Position numbers and translations under genes: made by a program. Shown here in pieces: positions 42,751 through 51,312 of a DNA stretch of 64,000 bases. This DNA comes from Bacillota bacterium (GTDB lineage Bacteria; Bacillota; Clostridia; Lachnospirales; Lachnospiraceae), in assembly GCA_023398375.1 (NCBI GenBank), contig JAEWSH010000042.1, positions 186,001 to 250,000 on the forward strand, given 5' to 3'. The notes beneath the pieces were generated by a model, which searched no databases, was not told the origin of the DNA, and saw only the letters and a program-made list of their open reading frames with translations. Numbering within the stretch: the first letter of the stretch is position 1; every line of letters starts with the position of its first letter.

Positions 42751-43353
42751 ATGGGGAATACGGATAAGTTTGAAATGATAGCAAATAGTTATGACACTAA
42801 TGAAAGAATCCAAATTGCACGGATATCATCAGATGCTATCCGAGAATATTTGGTTGATTCTGGAAGTAAGAGTGCCATTGATTTCGGTTGCGGGACTGGT
42901 CTTGTTGGAATGAATTTATTAAGTGAATTTGATTCTATACTTTTTCTGGATACATCACAAAATATGATTCATCAAATAGAGCAAAAAATTTCTAGTTCTA
43001 ATATTCAGAATGCAACGACATTATGCTTTGACTTAGAAAAAGATAGTCTTTTAAATCTACACGCAGACTATATTTTTATGTCTCAGGTTTTACTTCATAT
43101 AAAGGATGTTGAATTAGTTTTATCAAGATTATATGAGGTCTTAAGAGAAGGTGGACAGTTATTAATTGTTGATTTTGATAAAAATGAAGAAATTGAATCT
43201 GTTATGGTTCATAATGGATTTGATCAACTAGAGTTAATTGATCATATGACAAAAATTGGATATAGGAATATTCAATCCAAAACTTTTTATCATGGAAAAA
43301 AAATATTTATGGGACATGATGCATCTTTATTTATCCTTGATTCAAAGAAATAG
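42751..43353 (+). CDS. Class I SAM-dependent methyltransferase
   Basis: 200 residues. Motif I AIDFGCGTGLVGMNLL, an acidic loop DTSQNMIHQIEQK, DYIFMSQVLLHIKDVE and LREGGQLLIVDFDKNEE are Methyltransf_11-type features. AGGAGTAGGAG precedes ATG 42751. Substrate unknown. It is followed by a convergent HAD-phosphatase gene. Confidence 0.88.
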   Translation: MGNTDKFEMIANSYDTNERIQIARISSDAIREYLVDSGSKSAIDFGCGTGLVGMNLLSEFDSILFLDTSQNMIHQIEQKISSSNIQNATTLCFDLEKDSLLNLHADYIFMSQVLLHIKDVELVLSRLYEVLREGGQLLIVDFDKNEEIESVMVHNGFDQLELIDHMTKIGYRNIQSKTFYHGKKIFMGHDASLFILDSKK

Positions 43354-43408
43354 TTTATTCCATTAAGGAAATATACAAGAATCACACGAAAGAAATAACA
43401 CTCATACC

Positions 43409-44095
43409 CTAACGGCAAGATGAAACGATACCTAAAAGTTCAGAGAGGTCTTGTATCGTATAGGTAGCATAGGTACATTGAACGTTGCTATTATGCTGAT
43501 AAAAGCAGGAATCAATTCCGGAATTTATAGCACCTGTTATATCAGAAGCGGGGCTGTCTCCCACCATAATAATAGAACTATGGGCAATCAAACCTAAGTT
43601 TTTGAGACAGAATTCAAAAAAAAGTGGGGATGGTTTTTCATATTTGATTCTGTCTGAAATAAAATGTCCATCAAATAAGTCAATAATGCCGGCATTTGAT
43701 AGCCGCTTAAGTTGTGTTTCATATACACCGTTAGAGGCCGAGTATAGTTTTTTCCCCATTTTCTTAAGCTCACGCAAAGTATATTTTGCATTTGGAATGA
43801 GTCCTGAGGAGTTATTAAGACAGAATCTGTAATTCTCTTCCCACAATCTGCCGTCTACTGTAACGCCATAAAGTTGAAAGAACTTTTGGAAACGTGTATT
43901 GAGAACAGTCTCTTTCGAGATCTTGCCCTGTTCAAGCGCACTCCATAATGCGGTGTTTATTTTTTTATAATTCTGCAGTAAATCTTCACTATATATAAGA
44001 CCTGCTTTTTCAATAATTTTTATGAAACTGTCTCTTTCAGCAGAGTCAAAATCTAAAATAGTATTATCTAAATCAAATAAGATGATGTCATACAT
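43409..44095 (-). CDS. HAD-family hydrolase (YjjG-like nucleotidase)
   Basis: 228 residues. HAD motif I DIILFDLDNTILDFD, motif II in LYSASNG, a conserved Lys in KYEKPSP and motif III in IIMVGDSPASDITGAINSG. The cap region and length fit the YjjG/noncanonical pyrimidine nucleotidase subgroup, which dephosphorylates nucleoside monophosphates. GGAGAT precedes ATG 44095. Substrate is inferred from family only. Confidence 0.85.
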   Translation of the reverse strand: MYDIILFDLDNTILDFDSAERDSFIKIIEKAGLIYSEDLLQNYKKINTALWSALEQGKISKETVLNTRFQKFFQLYGVTVDGRLWEENYRFCLNNSSGLIPNAKYTLRELKKMGKKLYSASNGVYETQLKRLSNAGIIDLFDGHFISDRIKYEKPSPLFFEFCLKNLGLIAHSSIIMVGDSPASDITGAINSGIDSCFYQHNSNVQCTYATYTIQDLSELLGIVSSCR

Positions 44096-44206
44096 AAACG
44101 GGATCTCCTTTTATCAATGCCTATTATGAATATTATAGGAGAAACCCAATAATTTGGAAAGTAGTAAATGGGATATGATAAAATAATACTATAAGGAGGA
44201 ATTAGT

Positions 44207-44554
44207 ATGGCATTTACAGAAATCTGTATTTATCAAGTCAAGCCACAAAAGGTGGACGAGTTTGAAATGCTAATGGCTGAAGTTAAGCCTTTTTTAGAAA
44301 AGCAGGAGGGGCTGTTTTTACTGCGATTTGTCAAAAGAGAATATCACATAGACCTAGAACAAATTAAGGAGGGACTTCCTCCACCCAAAATTACTCGCAT
44401 TGTAAAAAGTGTTAAGTACATGCTTTATTGGGAATTTGATACAAAAGAAAATTATGGAATTGCTCAAAAAAATCTTTTCAATAGTTATTGGAGTTCTATC
44501 GAAAAATGCTTGATAGTTCCACACGATAAATATTTAGGGGAGGGGTTATTTTAA
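44207..44554 (+). CDS. ABM-like dimeric alpha/beta-barrel protein
   Basis: 115 residues. FTEICIYQVKPQKVDEFEMLMAEVKPFLEKQEGLFLLRFVKREYH resembles antibiotic-biosynthesis-monooxygenase (ABM) type stress-response barrels. AAGGAGG precedes ATG 44207. Function unknown. It is divergent from the HAD gene and ends before a terminator shared with the convergent LRR gene. Confidence 0.6.
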   Translation: MAFTEICIYQVKPQKVDEFEMLMAEVKPFLEKQEGLFLLRFVKREYHIDLEQIKEGLPPPKITRIVKSVKYMLYWEFDTKENYGIAQKNLFNSYWSSIEKCLIVPHDKYLGEGLF

Positions 44555-44592
44555 TGAGAATGGGACTACTGTGGTTTGAAACATGTGTATAA

Positions 44593-44647
44593 GCCTGTTG
44601 AAACACAGCTCCTACAAGTTTGAGTTATAGTTTCGCGAGGCTTTTTT
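44593..44647 (+). terminator. Terminator with long stem
   Basis: GCCT..GAAAC (44593-44604) pairs with GTTTC..AGGC (44630-44641), followed by T6. Confidence 0.55.
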
Positions 44648-44663
44648 ATTTTTAATAGATACT

Positions 44664-46814
44664 CTATTTTATTAAGCTTGTTGTTAACGGATAGATTATA
44701 CTGCTAAAATAAGACCATGGCGTGGTGGTTTTATATAAGTCTACGCTTTCGTACGGAACATGAATGGATTTGACCGCAAAATATATGAAATTTACTACCG
44801 TCGGTGGCATAAGAGCCAATATATCCATGTCTACCTGAGAAAGGGTTGTGTCTGCTGAAAGAAAGTTTCCTTTTAATTCTTTTAAATCAGGTCCAAGTAT
44901 TAATTTTTTTAAATGATAACAAAGACTAAATGCATAGATATCTGAATATTGTAGCGACATAAAGCAAGCTTCTTCAATGGAGACGCATTCCAAGAAGGCT
45001 CCGTATCCCAAAATTTTAATATTGTCCGAAGCGTCAAGATTGATCAGATTTTTCAGGTTTACGCAACGCCGAAAGGAATAGTCTTCCAGTGCCTCGAGCT
45101 GCTTGTGGACATACAATGTTGATAATGCGCTGCTGCCGAAAAAGGATGCTATGCTCAATGCTTGCACCGTCTGAGGAACTTCATATTCTGTAGTATTTCT
45201 TGCCGGAGGATAGGCGATCAACTTAGTCTTATTGTTATTAAACAGCACTCCATTGTCCGATAGAAAATTTATATTTCCTTCCTCAACGTTGATCCATTCA
45301 AGGTGGGTGACGGCGGTCAGTGCATAATTACCAATAAGTACTATATCTTTCGGGATAGTGAGTTTGGACTCATTTTGCACATATTGAATTAGTGTTTCAC
45401 CGATGATGGCTAATCCGTTCTGTATGATGCTTTGTGAATATATAATTGCCTTATATGAGCTCCATCCGAAATCATTCGTATAAGCCTCATAACTTTCTTC
45501 GGGAACATAGATTTTAAATGCGGGAATCATGCCAGCAAACATTGTTCCAAGAAGTGGAGGCTCAGGTGAGTTCATTAATAGGACTCGCAGGTTCCGGCAT
45601 CCCCAAAAATTATTGCGCATATCTGTTATGGTTGCAGGTGGAGACAACACATTACGCGCATTAGCCAGCGGATAAGCCACTAGCGTTGTTAGATCCGCAT
45701 TATACATCGCACCGTCGATAATTTTGTAGAATTTATTTTGTTTATCTACGGTTATATTCTTTAACTTAAGCGACATTAAGAACACGTTCCTGCCCATCAA
45801 TTTCACGTTTTTGGGAATAAAGACCGTCGCCAGACCACAAGCGCTAAACGCATTCTCTTCAATAATTTCAACTTTTTCGGGCAGCCATATCCTGTTCATT
45901 TTTAAGTTGCCGTAGAAAGCGCCGCCGCCAATGCGGGTCAAATTGCTGTTGACGCCGAATATTACGTTTTCTAGCCTGGATTCGCTGTAAATATAATCTG
46001 GATCAAATCGGGTGGTGTAGAACGCAAAGGCCGCGCCACCAATTTGTTCAACGGTATCAGCGATAACCAATTCTTTGATCATGTAGGTACGAAATGCTGC
46101 ATCGCCTATGATTGTTATTGGCAGACCCCTATAATACCAGGGAATTACTAGGTTAAGTGGTGTTGTAATCTCTTTTTTTGCAAATATGCAAAAACTTTTT
46201 CCGTCTCCGTTCAATTCAAATCTGAAAAATCCTAAATTTGAAGGAATATATTTTGGCGAGGGAATGATTAAACAACGATATTTTTGCCAATCTGTGGTTT
46301 CTTTATAAATACGAAGACTTTTTTTAGGCACATACAAGTTTAGATATTGTGATGTCTCATAAAAAGCTTTATGCCCTAAAACAGGTGGACATTTAGAAAG
46401 GAAATATACCTGTTGGAGCATGGTACATCTACCAAAAGCATGGGAATCAATGTTTTTAATACTCTTAGGGAGCGCAATGCTCTCAATTCCTGTGCATTCA
46501 AGAAATGCGTACATTTTAATTGTTGTGATTCTGCTCGGTTCTTCAAAAAGCACAATGATAAGATTGGTACAAAAGGCAAACCCATTTTCTGCAATAGCAG
46601 TTACCGGCAGGCCGTTATACGTACTTGGAATTGTTATGATTGCCGGGATTGTTTCTTTGGATTTCACGCCCACTGAATAACTTTTTTTATTGCAATTTAG
46701 CTTGAACATAAAAAACTCTTCTTCGGATTTGTCTTGACCAGTGTGTGCGTTTTGACAGTTCGTACTATCTATAGTATTTCTGACTTGAAAGTCTTCATTT
46801 ACCTCGATATCCAT
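44664..46814 (-). CDS. BspA-type leucine-rich-repeat (LRR_5) protein without signal peptide
   Basis: 716 residues. Repeated LRR_5 units of the Treponema/BspA type run through most of the protein (ITIPSTYNGLPVTAIAENGFAFCTNL, ALPKSIKNIDSHAFGRCTML, WLPEKVEIIEENAFSACGL, FIPKNVKLMGRNVF). They are broken by inserts ending in Tyr/Trp-rich YKETTDWQKYR-like units. No signal peptide or wall anchor is visible, so it is cytoplasmic, spore-deposited or exported by another route. It follows two DUF6143-like genes by 10 nt and is the last gene of that operon. Confidence 0.85.
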   Translation of the reverse strand: MDIEVNEDFQVRNTIDSTNCQNAHTGQDKSEEEFFMFKLNCNKKSYSVGVKSKETIPAIITIPSTYNGLPVTAIAENGFAFCTNLIIVLFEEPSRITTIKMYAFLECTGIESIALPKSIKNIDSHAFGRCTMLQQVYFLSKCPPVLGHKAFYETSQYLNLYVPKKSLRIYKETTDWQKYRCLIIPSPKYIPSNLGFFRFELNGDGKSFCIFAKKEITTPLNLVIPWYYRGLPITIIGDAAFRTYMIKELVIADTVEQIGGAAFAFYTTRFDPDYIYSESRLENVIFGVNSNLTRIGGGAFYGNLKMNRIWLPEKVEIIEENAFSACGLATVFIPKNVKLMGRNVFLMSLKLKNITVDKQNKFYKIIDGAMYNADLTTLVAYPLANARNVLSPPATITDMRNNFWGCRNLRVLLMNSPEPPLLGTMFAGMIPAFKIYVPEESYEAYTNDFGWSSYKAIIYSQSIIQNGLAIIGETLIQYVQNESKLTIPKDIVLIGNYALTAVTHLEWINVEEGNINFLSDNGVLFNNNKTKLIAYPPARNTTEYEVPQTVQALSIASFFGSSALSTLYVHKQLEALEDYSFRRCVNLKNLINLDASDNIKILGYGAFLECVSIEEACFMSLQYSDIYAFSLCYHLKKLILGPDLKELKGNFLSADTTLSQVDMDILALMPPTVVNFIYFAVKSIHVPYESVDLYKTTTPWSYFSSIIYPLTTSLIK

Positions 46815-46824
46815 TTCTAAAATA

Positions 46825-47367
46825 TTAATAGCAGTTCACCTCTTCTTCCCACCAGGAAAAACCAAGGGTTACACTTGCAGGTTCATTCGGTGTCTCGGGA
46901 TCAGATAAGAAAATTATAAAGGAACCTCCAGGCGGAAATATGAATTTGCCCACCTCTTCGTCACTGATTGTGGTTTCGGGCAGAACCCTTCTTACAAAGG
47001 CTCTGACCCCTCCCACCGGCTCCCCCGGCACATCAGACGCCTGACATAGAGTTATTCTTGGCTTGGGTGGAGGACATAGAGTAGTGTTGCCTTGAAATAT
47101 CGTATTTACTTTTGTCCCCTGTCCGGGAGGATTGGTATTAAAATATATGCGCGTTCGTACGGGCGTTTGCCCTGTGTTAGATACCTCCCAGAAATAGATA
47201 TGCAGATTGACACTGGAATCGTTTGGATTAAACAGACCTGCCCAGGCATTTTTACCATTTCCAAATGTCACTTCTTCGGTATAGCCTGAAAAATATTTTC
47301 CTTGAATTGACAGGTATAGAGAATAGGGCATCCCCGCAATTTGGGGTATGAGATTACAATTTCTCAT
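46825..47367 (-). CDS. DUF6143-like protein, paralog 2
   Basis: 180 residues. MPYSLYLSIQGKYFSGYTEEVTFGNGKNAWAGLFNPNDSSVNLHIYFWEVSN, then VRRVLPETTISDEEVGKFIFPPGGSFIIFLSDPETP and a WWEEE end. It is clearly homologous to the upstream gene (MPYALYLSLQGKYFVGF... and EDGRFIFPPGGSFSVVLSNTE). The all-beta look and lack of a signal peptide suggest a structural or spore-surface protein; the family assignment is from memory. AGGAGG precedes ATG 47367. Confidence 0.7.
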   Translation of the reverse strand: MRNCNLIPQIAGMPYSLYLSIQGKYFSGYTEEVTFGNGKNAWAGLFNPNDSSVNLHIYFWEVSNTGQTPVRTRIYFNTNPPGQGTKVNTIFQGNTTLCPPPKPRITLCQASDVPGEPVGGVRAFVRRVLPETTISDEEVGKFIFPPGGSFIIFLSDPETPNEPASVTLGFSWWEEEVNCY

Positions 47368-47391
47368 TTTTATAGTACCTCCTTTTATTGT

Positions 47392-47958
47392 CTATATTAT
47401 TTCTTCTTCATACCATCCGAAAGCTACATTTGCGATTCCGGATTTACTTGACATTTCAGTATTGGATAGTACAACACTAAAAGATCCTCCTGGCGGAAAG
47501 ATAAACCTGCCATCTTCTTCACCGACGATCGTAACCTCAGGAAGCACCTTTCTGACAAATATTCTATCGCCATGCGGCAGGTCGCCGCTCACATTATTAG
47601 CTTGCAGTATACTCACTTCTGGACGTGGCAAAGGACAGATAGCGGTGTTAGCTGGAGTTATATAATTAGATGTAACCGCATTTTCTGGAGTGTCGGTATT
47701 GAACCATATTTCTGCGTTTAACGGATATGAGCCAAAATTTGTAACAGTCCATACATAGACATGAAGATTTACGCAGGAATGAGAAGGATTTACCAATCCT
47801 GCCCATCCATACTTATGATCAGAAAATTGCACATCAGCTGCAAAACCTACAAAATACTTTCCTTGAAGCGACAGATATAAGGCATAAGGCATATCGGCGG
47901 CTTGTGGGACTGGTTTTTGAATAGTACATCGCGTTTCGTTGTTTTTAAAGCCTAACAT
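47392..47958 (-). CDS. DUF6143-like protein, paralog 1
   Basis: 188 residues and the first gene of a three-gene minus-strand operon. The core matches its neighbour: YALYLSLQGKYFVGFAADVQF, WAGLVNPSHSCVNLHVYVWTVTNFG, TPANTAICPLPRPEVSILQANNVSGD, VRKVLPEVTIVGEEDGRFIFPPGGSF. ATG 47958 has AGGAGA 8 nt upstream, and a 46-bp sequence repeated at 39332 begins exactly at that site. No signal peptide or membrane helix. Function unknown. Confidence 0.7.
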   Translation of the reverse strand: MLGFKNNETRCTIQKPVPQAADMPYALYLSLQGKYFVGFAADVQFSDHKYGWAGLVNPSHSCVNLHVYVWTVTNFGSYPLNAEIWFNTDTPENAVTSNYITPANTAICPLPRPEVSILQANNVSGDLPHGDRIFVRKVLPEVTIVGEEDGRFIFPPGGSFSVVLSNTEMSSKSGIANVAFGWYEEEII

Positions 47959-47966
47959 TAATATTA

Positions 47967-48012
47967 TCTCCTATTACAGTAGTGTGATATTGAAGTGTTT
48001 CATGATAATATA
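47967..48012 (+). repeat. 46-bp direct repeat, copy B
   Basis: Matches 39332-39377 at 40 of 46 positions, in the same orientation. It lies between the DUF6143-like operon and the PadR gene and marks the right edge of the accessory block. Confidence 0.7.
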
Positions 48013-48073
48013 TGCGGTAGAATAGGAGTCAGTGAAAAACGGATTGCTGCATATTACTATATATAAAAAAATA

Positions 48074-48115
48074 TTGACAATTAATATATATAATGTATTA
48101 TATATATAACATATT
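48074..48115 (+). promoter_or_regulatory. Promoter and palindromic operator of the PadR gene
   Basis: TTGACA (48074-48079) with a -10 at 48096-48101 (TATTAT). An AT-rich near-palindrome AATGTATTATATATATAACA (continuing TATT, 48092-48115) with ATGT...ACAT ends overlaps and follows the -10, as expected of PadR autorepression. Confidence 0.5.
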
Positions 48116-48133
48116 ATATATGGAGGTGAGAAG

Positions 48134-48673
48134 GTGTCATTAAAACACGCGTTACTCGGTTTTTTAAACTATCAAAGCATGACAGGTTATCAGTTAAAGA
48201 AACATTTTGATGAATCCATAAGTAACTTTTGGAATGCAAGTCTAAGTCAAATATACCCAACATTAAACAAGATGTGCGAAGATGGTCTACTAACGGTAGA
48301 AGTGATTCTACAAGATTCTACCCCCAATGCCAAGCTTTACCAAATCACGAATAGTGGGAAAGAGGAGTTATTAAAATGGCTCGCAGAGCCTGTTGAGTTC
48401 GAGCCCATGAGAAGTGCCTTGTTAGTTAAATTATTTTTTGGATCAAGTATTAGTAAAAATCAAGTACTTTCTCTATTAGAACAGACAATGACTTTAACAA
48501 AAAACAATTTAAAACATTGCCAAAATGTTAAAAAACACATAGAAGAAGATCATTCGTCAGAAAACGACATGAAACAAGAAGCATTTTTTTGGACATTAAC
48601 TGCTGACTATGGAATAAAACACGCAGAAGCGCTTATTGCATGGTGCGAGGAATGTATTAAAAAATGTAAATAG
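48134..48673 (+). CDS. PadR-family transcriptional regulator
   Basis: 179 residues. PadR winged helix (LKHALLGFLNYQSMTGYQLKKHFDESISNFWNASLSQIYPTLNKM) and a helical C-terminal Vir_act_alpha_C-type dimerisation domain (PMRSALLVKLFFG...CEECIKKCK). The start is GTG 48134 with GGAGG 7 nt upstream. The strong palindrome before it suggests autoregulation. A LiaRS-like two-component system follows after 63 nt. Confidence 0.88.
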   Translation: MSLKHALLGFLNYQSMTGYQLKKHFDESISNFWNASLSQIYPTLNKMCEDGLLTVEVILQDSTPNAKLYQITNSGKEELLKWLAEPVEFEPMRSALLVKLFFGSSISKNQVLSLLEQTMTLTKNNLKHCQNVKKHIEEDHSSENDMKQEAFFWTLTADYGIKHAEALIAWCEECIKKCK

Positions 48674-48736
48674 ACCTATTTTGATATTGATATAACAGAT
48701 AAAGCTGAAAATGTCATAGTTGAAGTTGAGGATTTT

Positions 48737-49924
48737 ATGTATTTAAAAGGAGCAGTAAATAGAATCATTGATATAATTAAAATATCATCATATATACTGG
48801 GATCAACTATATTATTAACAAATTGTGAGCCGAAATATTTTACATTTTTTGCGTTTGCTATTGCAGCGATTATTACAAACAGTTTTTTTAGAGAATTCTA
48901 TTTATACGAAAAAAAAGCATTAAACATATATGCACAGATAAGTACATGTATTGAATTAATTCTAATAACGCTTATTAGTGTCTTTGATAACTTCAATGTT
49001 ATTCGAGTATACTTTTTTGCCAGCATATTTGAATTGACACTTATTTATCGATTTTCATTTGGATTCCTAGCCGTATGCGTTGTTATGATTTCTCAAATTA
49101 TTATACAGGGGTTAACTGCTGGTCTTAACTTTTACATAGAGTTTGAAATGGTAAAAGATTCTTCAATTGTAGTTGCTTTTTTTGTAAGTTATATACTCAA
49201 AAATCAGGTAATAGAAAAAGAAAAGTTACGGAAAATGAATGGGGAAATAGAAAGAGCATACATGGAGCTATTGGATAACTATACAAGGGTTGAAGAACTA
49301 TCAGGTGAAAAAGAGAGGATTAGAATCTCAAGAGAGATACATGATACCCTTGCCCATATTCTTACGGTTGTAATAATACAATTGGAAGTATGTAAAAAAT
49401 TAATTGATGTTGATAAAGATCGTGCGACTGAAGAAGTGCAAAAAGCGGAGGAACTTATCAGAGAAGGACTTGTGGAGGTAAAACAAACAATAAAATCCTT
49501 AAGACCGAAAGAAATAGAGAACAGGTCGTTTTTTGATGTAATTACAAATTTTATCAATGGTGTAATGGATAGTACAAATATTAATATCAATTTTGAAAAT
49601 AAAACCGACTGTGATTTAATTCTATCTCAGGTAGAAAAAATATCTTTGCTTAGAATAATTCAAGAATCCGTGACAAACTCTATTAGACATGGTATTGCTA
49701 ATACGGTAAACATAATTATTGAAAATGAGAATAGTTGGCTAATAGTACATATTAAAGACAATGGAAGGGGATGTGAGTATATTAAAAGCGGATTTGGTCT
49801 CAAAGGAATATCGGAACGAGCAGAGGAATTAAATGGAGTAGTAGATTATTCAAGTATTCCGGAGAAAGGATTTACTACAAGTATTCGTATTCCATTAAAA
49901 GGAGGCGGAATAAGTGCCAATTAG
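48737..49924 (+). CDS. NarL/LiaS-type sensor histidine kinase
   Basis: 395 residues. Five to six N-terminal membrane helices, a coiled coil, then HisKA_3 with the phospho-His in ISREIHDTLAHILTVVIIQLEV. The HATPase_c has ESVTNSIRHG, HIKDNGRGCEYIKSGFGLKGI. The sensor is entirely membrane embedded, typical of intramembrane-sensing kinases that detect envelope damage. It overlaps the response regulator gene by 11 nt. Confidence 0.88.
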   Translation: MYLKGAVNRIIDIIKISSYILGSTILLTNCEPKYFTFFAFAIAAIITNSFFREFYLYEKKALNIYAQISTCIELILITLISVFDNFNVIRVYFFASIFELTLIYRFSFGFLAVCVVMISQIIIQGLTAGLNFYIEFEMVKDSSIVVAFFVSYILKNQVIEKEKLRKMNGEIERAYMELLDNYTRVEELSGEKERIRISREIHDTLAHILTVVIIQLEVCKKLIDVDKDRATEEVQKAEELIREGLVEVKQTIKSLRPKEIENRSFFDVITNFINGVMDSTNININFENKTDCDLILSQVEKISLLRIIQESVTNSIRHGIANTVNIIIENENSWLIVHIKDNGRGCEYIKSGFGLKGISERAEELNGVVDYSSIPEKGFTTSIRIPLKGGGISAN

Positions 49925-50567
49925 AGTGATGATAGTAGATGATCATAGGCTCATGAGAGAAGGACTAGAGACTCTTTTAGGTTTTGAAAATGAAATTTCT
50001 GTTATTAGTATGGCTGAAAATGGAGTTGATGCACTTGAGCAGATCTCAAAAGAGCAGCCTGACATAGTACTTATAGATATAAGAATGCCCGTAATGAATG
50101 GGGTACAATGTACAGAACAAATTAGAAAAAACTATCCTAAAGTTAAAGTACTTATTTTGACTACATTTGATGATGATGAATATATTATTGACTGCTTAAA
50201 ATGTGGCGCACAGGGATATTTGTTAAAGGATTTATCCTCTGAGAAGCTTGTTAGTTCAATTAGAGATGTCTATGAAGGAAATGCAGTATTATCGCCTGAA
50301 ATTACTGCCAAGATTATGATGCATATATCAGATCAAAATATTAAGAAAGAACATAAAAGTGGTTCTGTGAAAGAAAATGAACTTACAGAAAGAGAAAAGG
50401 AAATACTGAAAAAAATGGCTAAAGGTCTAAATAATAGAGAAATAGCAAATTCACTTTTTATTACAGAGGGAACAGTTAAGAACTATATAACTAACATATA
50501 TAGTAAACTAGGTATTAATGACAGGACTAAGGCCATTCTTTATGCAATGGATAATAAATACATTTAA
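49914..50567 (+). CDS. NarL/LiaR-type response regulator
   Basis: 217 residues. Receiver with IRVMIVDDHRLMREGLETLL, the phospho-Asp in DIVLIDIRMPVMNGVQ and the K in GYLLKDLSSEKL. The LuxR-type HTH follows (LTEREKEILKKMAKGLNNREIANSLFITEGTVKNYITNI). It is the partner of the overlapping kinase. Likely targets are its own operon and the downstream membrane/DUF4097 genes. Confidence 0.92.
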   Translation: MPIRVMIVDDHRLMREGLETLLGFENEISVISMAENGVDALEQISKEQPDIVLIDIRMPVMNGVQCTEQIRKNYPKVKVLILTTFDDDEYIIDCLKCGAQGYLLKDLSSEKLVSSIRDVYEGNAVLSPEITAKIMMHISDQNIKKEHKSGSVKENELTEREKEILKKMAKGLNNREIANSLFITEGTVKNYITNIYSKLGINDRTKAILYAMDNKYI

Positions 50568-50586
50568 GCTGCTTTTTAAAGCATGT

Positions 50587-50626
50587 AAACCCAGCATCGT
50601 TTGATAGAGACTGGGTTTGTTTTTTT
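50587..50626 (+). terminator. Terminator of the two-component operon
   Basis: AAACCCAG (50587-50594) pairs with CTGGGTTT (50611-50618), followed by a long T-run. Confidence 0.88.
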
Positions 50627-50696
50627 ACGCCCAATCGGCAAAGTGTACTTCTCATAGTTGGAAGTATCTTAAAAATATTACTAAGAGCTTTTATTT

Positions 50697-50737
50697 ATCT
50701 GACTGTGGTAATAGAAAAGTTATTACTACAGTCAGAT
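50697..50737 (+). promoter_or_regulatory. 17-bp hairpin in the leader of the membrane-protein gene
   Basis: ATCTGACTGTGGTAATA (50697-50713) and TATTACTACAGTCAGAT (50721-50737) pair over 17 bp with one G-U and a 7-nt loop. There is no T-run. It lies ~60 nt before ATG 50796 and may be an operator or an mRNA-stability or control element. Confidence 0.5.
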
Positions 50738-50795
50738 GTCATATTGAATCTTATACATTAAAATATAGATATAAAAATAAGAGAGGAATGGTGTT

Positions 50796-51311
50796 ATGAA
50801 AGATATTAGTAAAAAGTTAGGTATCTTTTTTATTGTAATGGGAGTGTTACTAGGCATAGTAGTTTTGAACATGATACCTGTAACAAGTATTTTGTTTATT
50901 ATATCAATTGCTTTGATAGCTTCTTATTTTTTGTTCTATAGACATCTGGTCATTCTGATTCCAGGGTGTTTGCTTATGGCTGTTGCTATTTTTATTGCAC
51001 TTCAAATAGCATATGATGATTTTGCTGGAACTTTTATACTGCTATTATTGGGAATAGCGTTCTTGGCAGTTTTCTTCATTCACAATTTCCGTATGGAAAC
51101 GTCTTATTGGGGGCAAAAGTATTGGCCGCTTTTCCCAGGTGCAGTGCTAATGATTATTGGTTCAATGTTTATTGCAGCAAGGAACGGTATGATGACATTT
51201 AATCCTGGCTACTTAGTTCTAATTACTCCGATAACGCTTATTGCTGTGGGCGTTATAATTGTACTAAGTGATTTTAAAAAAAAGAAAAAACAGAGAAATA
51301 GGGAGGAATGA
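50796..51311 (+). CDS. LiaF-like integral membrane protein
   Basis: 171 residues, essentially six hydrophobic segments (LGIFFIVMGVLLGIVVLNMIP, LFIISIALIASYFLFY, LVILIPGCLLMAVAIFIAL, FILLLLGIAFLAVFFI, PLFPGAVLMIIGSMFIA, LITPITLIAVGVIIVL) and a lysine-rich tail. It resembles the membrane part of LiaF/DUF5668 proteins. It lies between a LiaRS-type pair and a DUF4097 gene, the arrangement of envelope-stress (Lia) modules. Confidence 0.65.
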   Translation: MKDISKKLGIFFIVMGVLLGIVVLNMIPVTSILFIISIALIASYFLFYRHLVILIPGCLLMAVAIFIALQIAYDDFAGTFILLLLGIAFLAVFFIHNFRMETSYWGQKYWPLFPGAVLMIIGSMFIAARNGMMTFNPGYLVLITPITLIAVGVIIVLSDFKKKKKQRNREE

Positions 51312-51312
51312 C

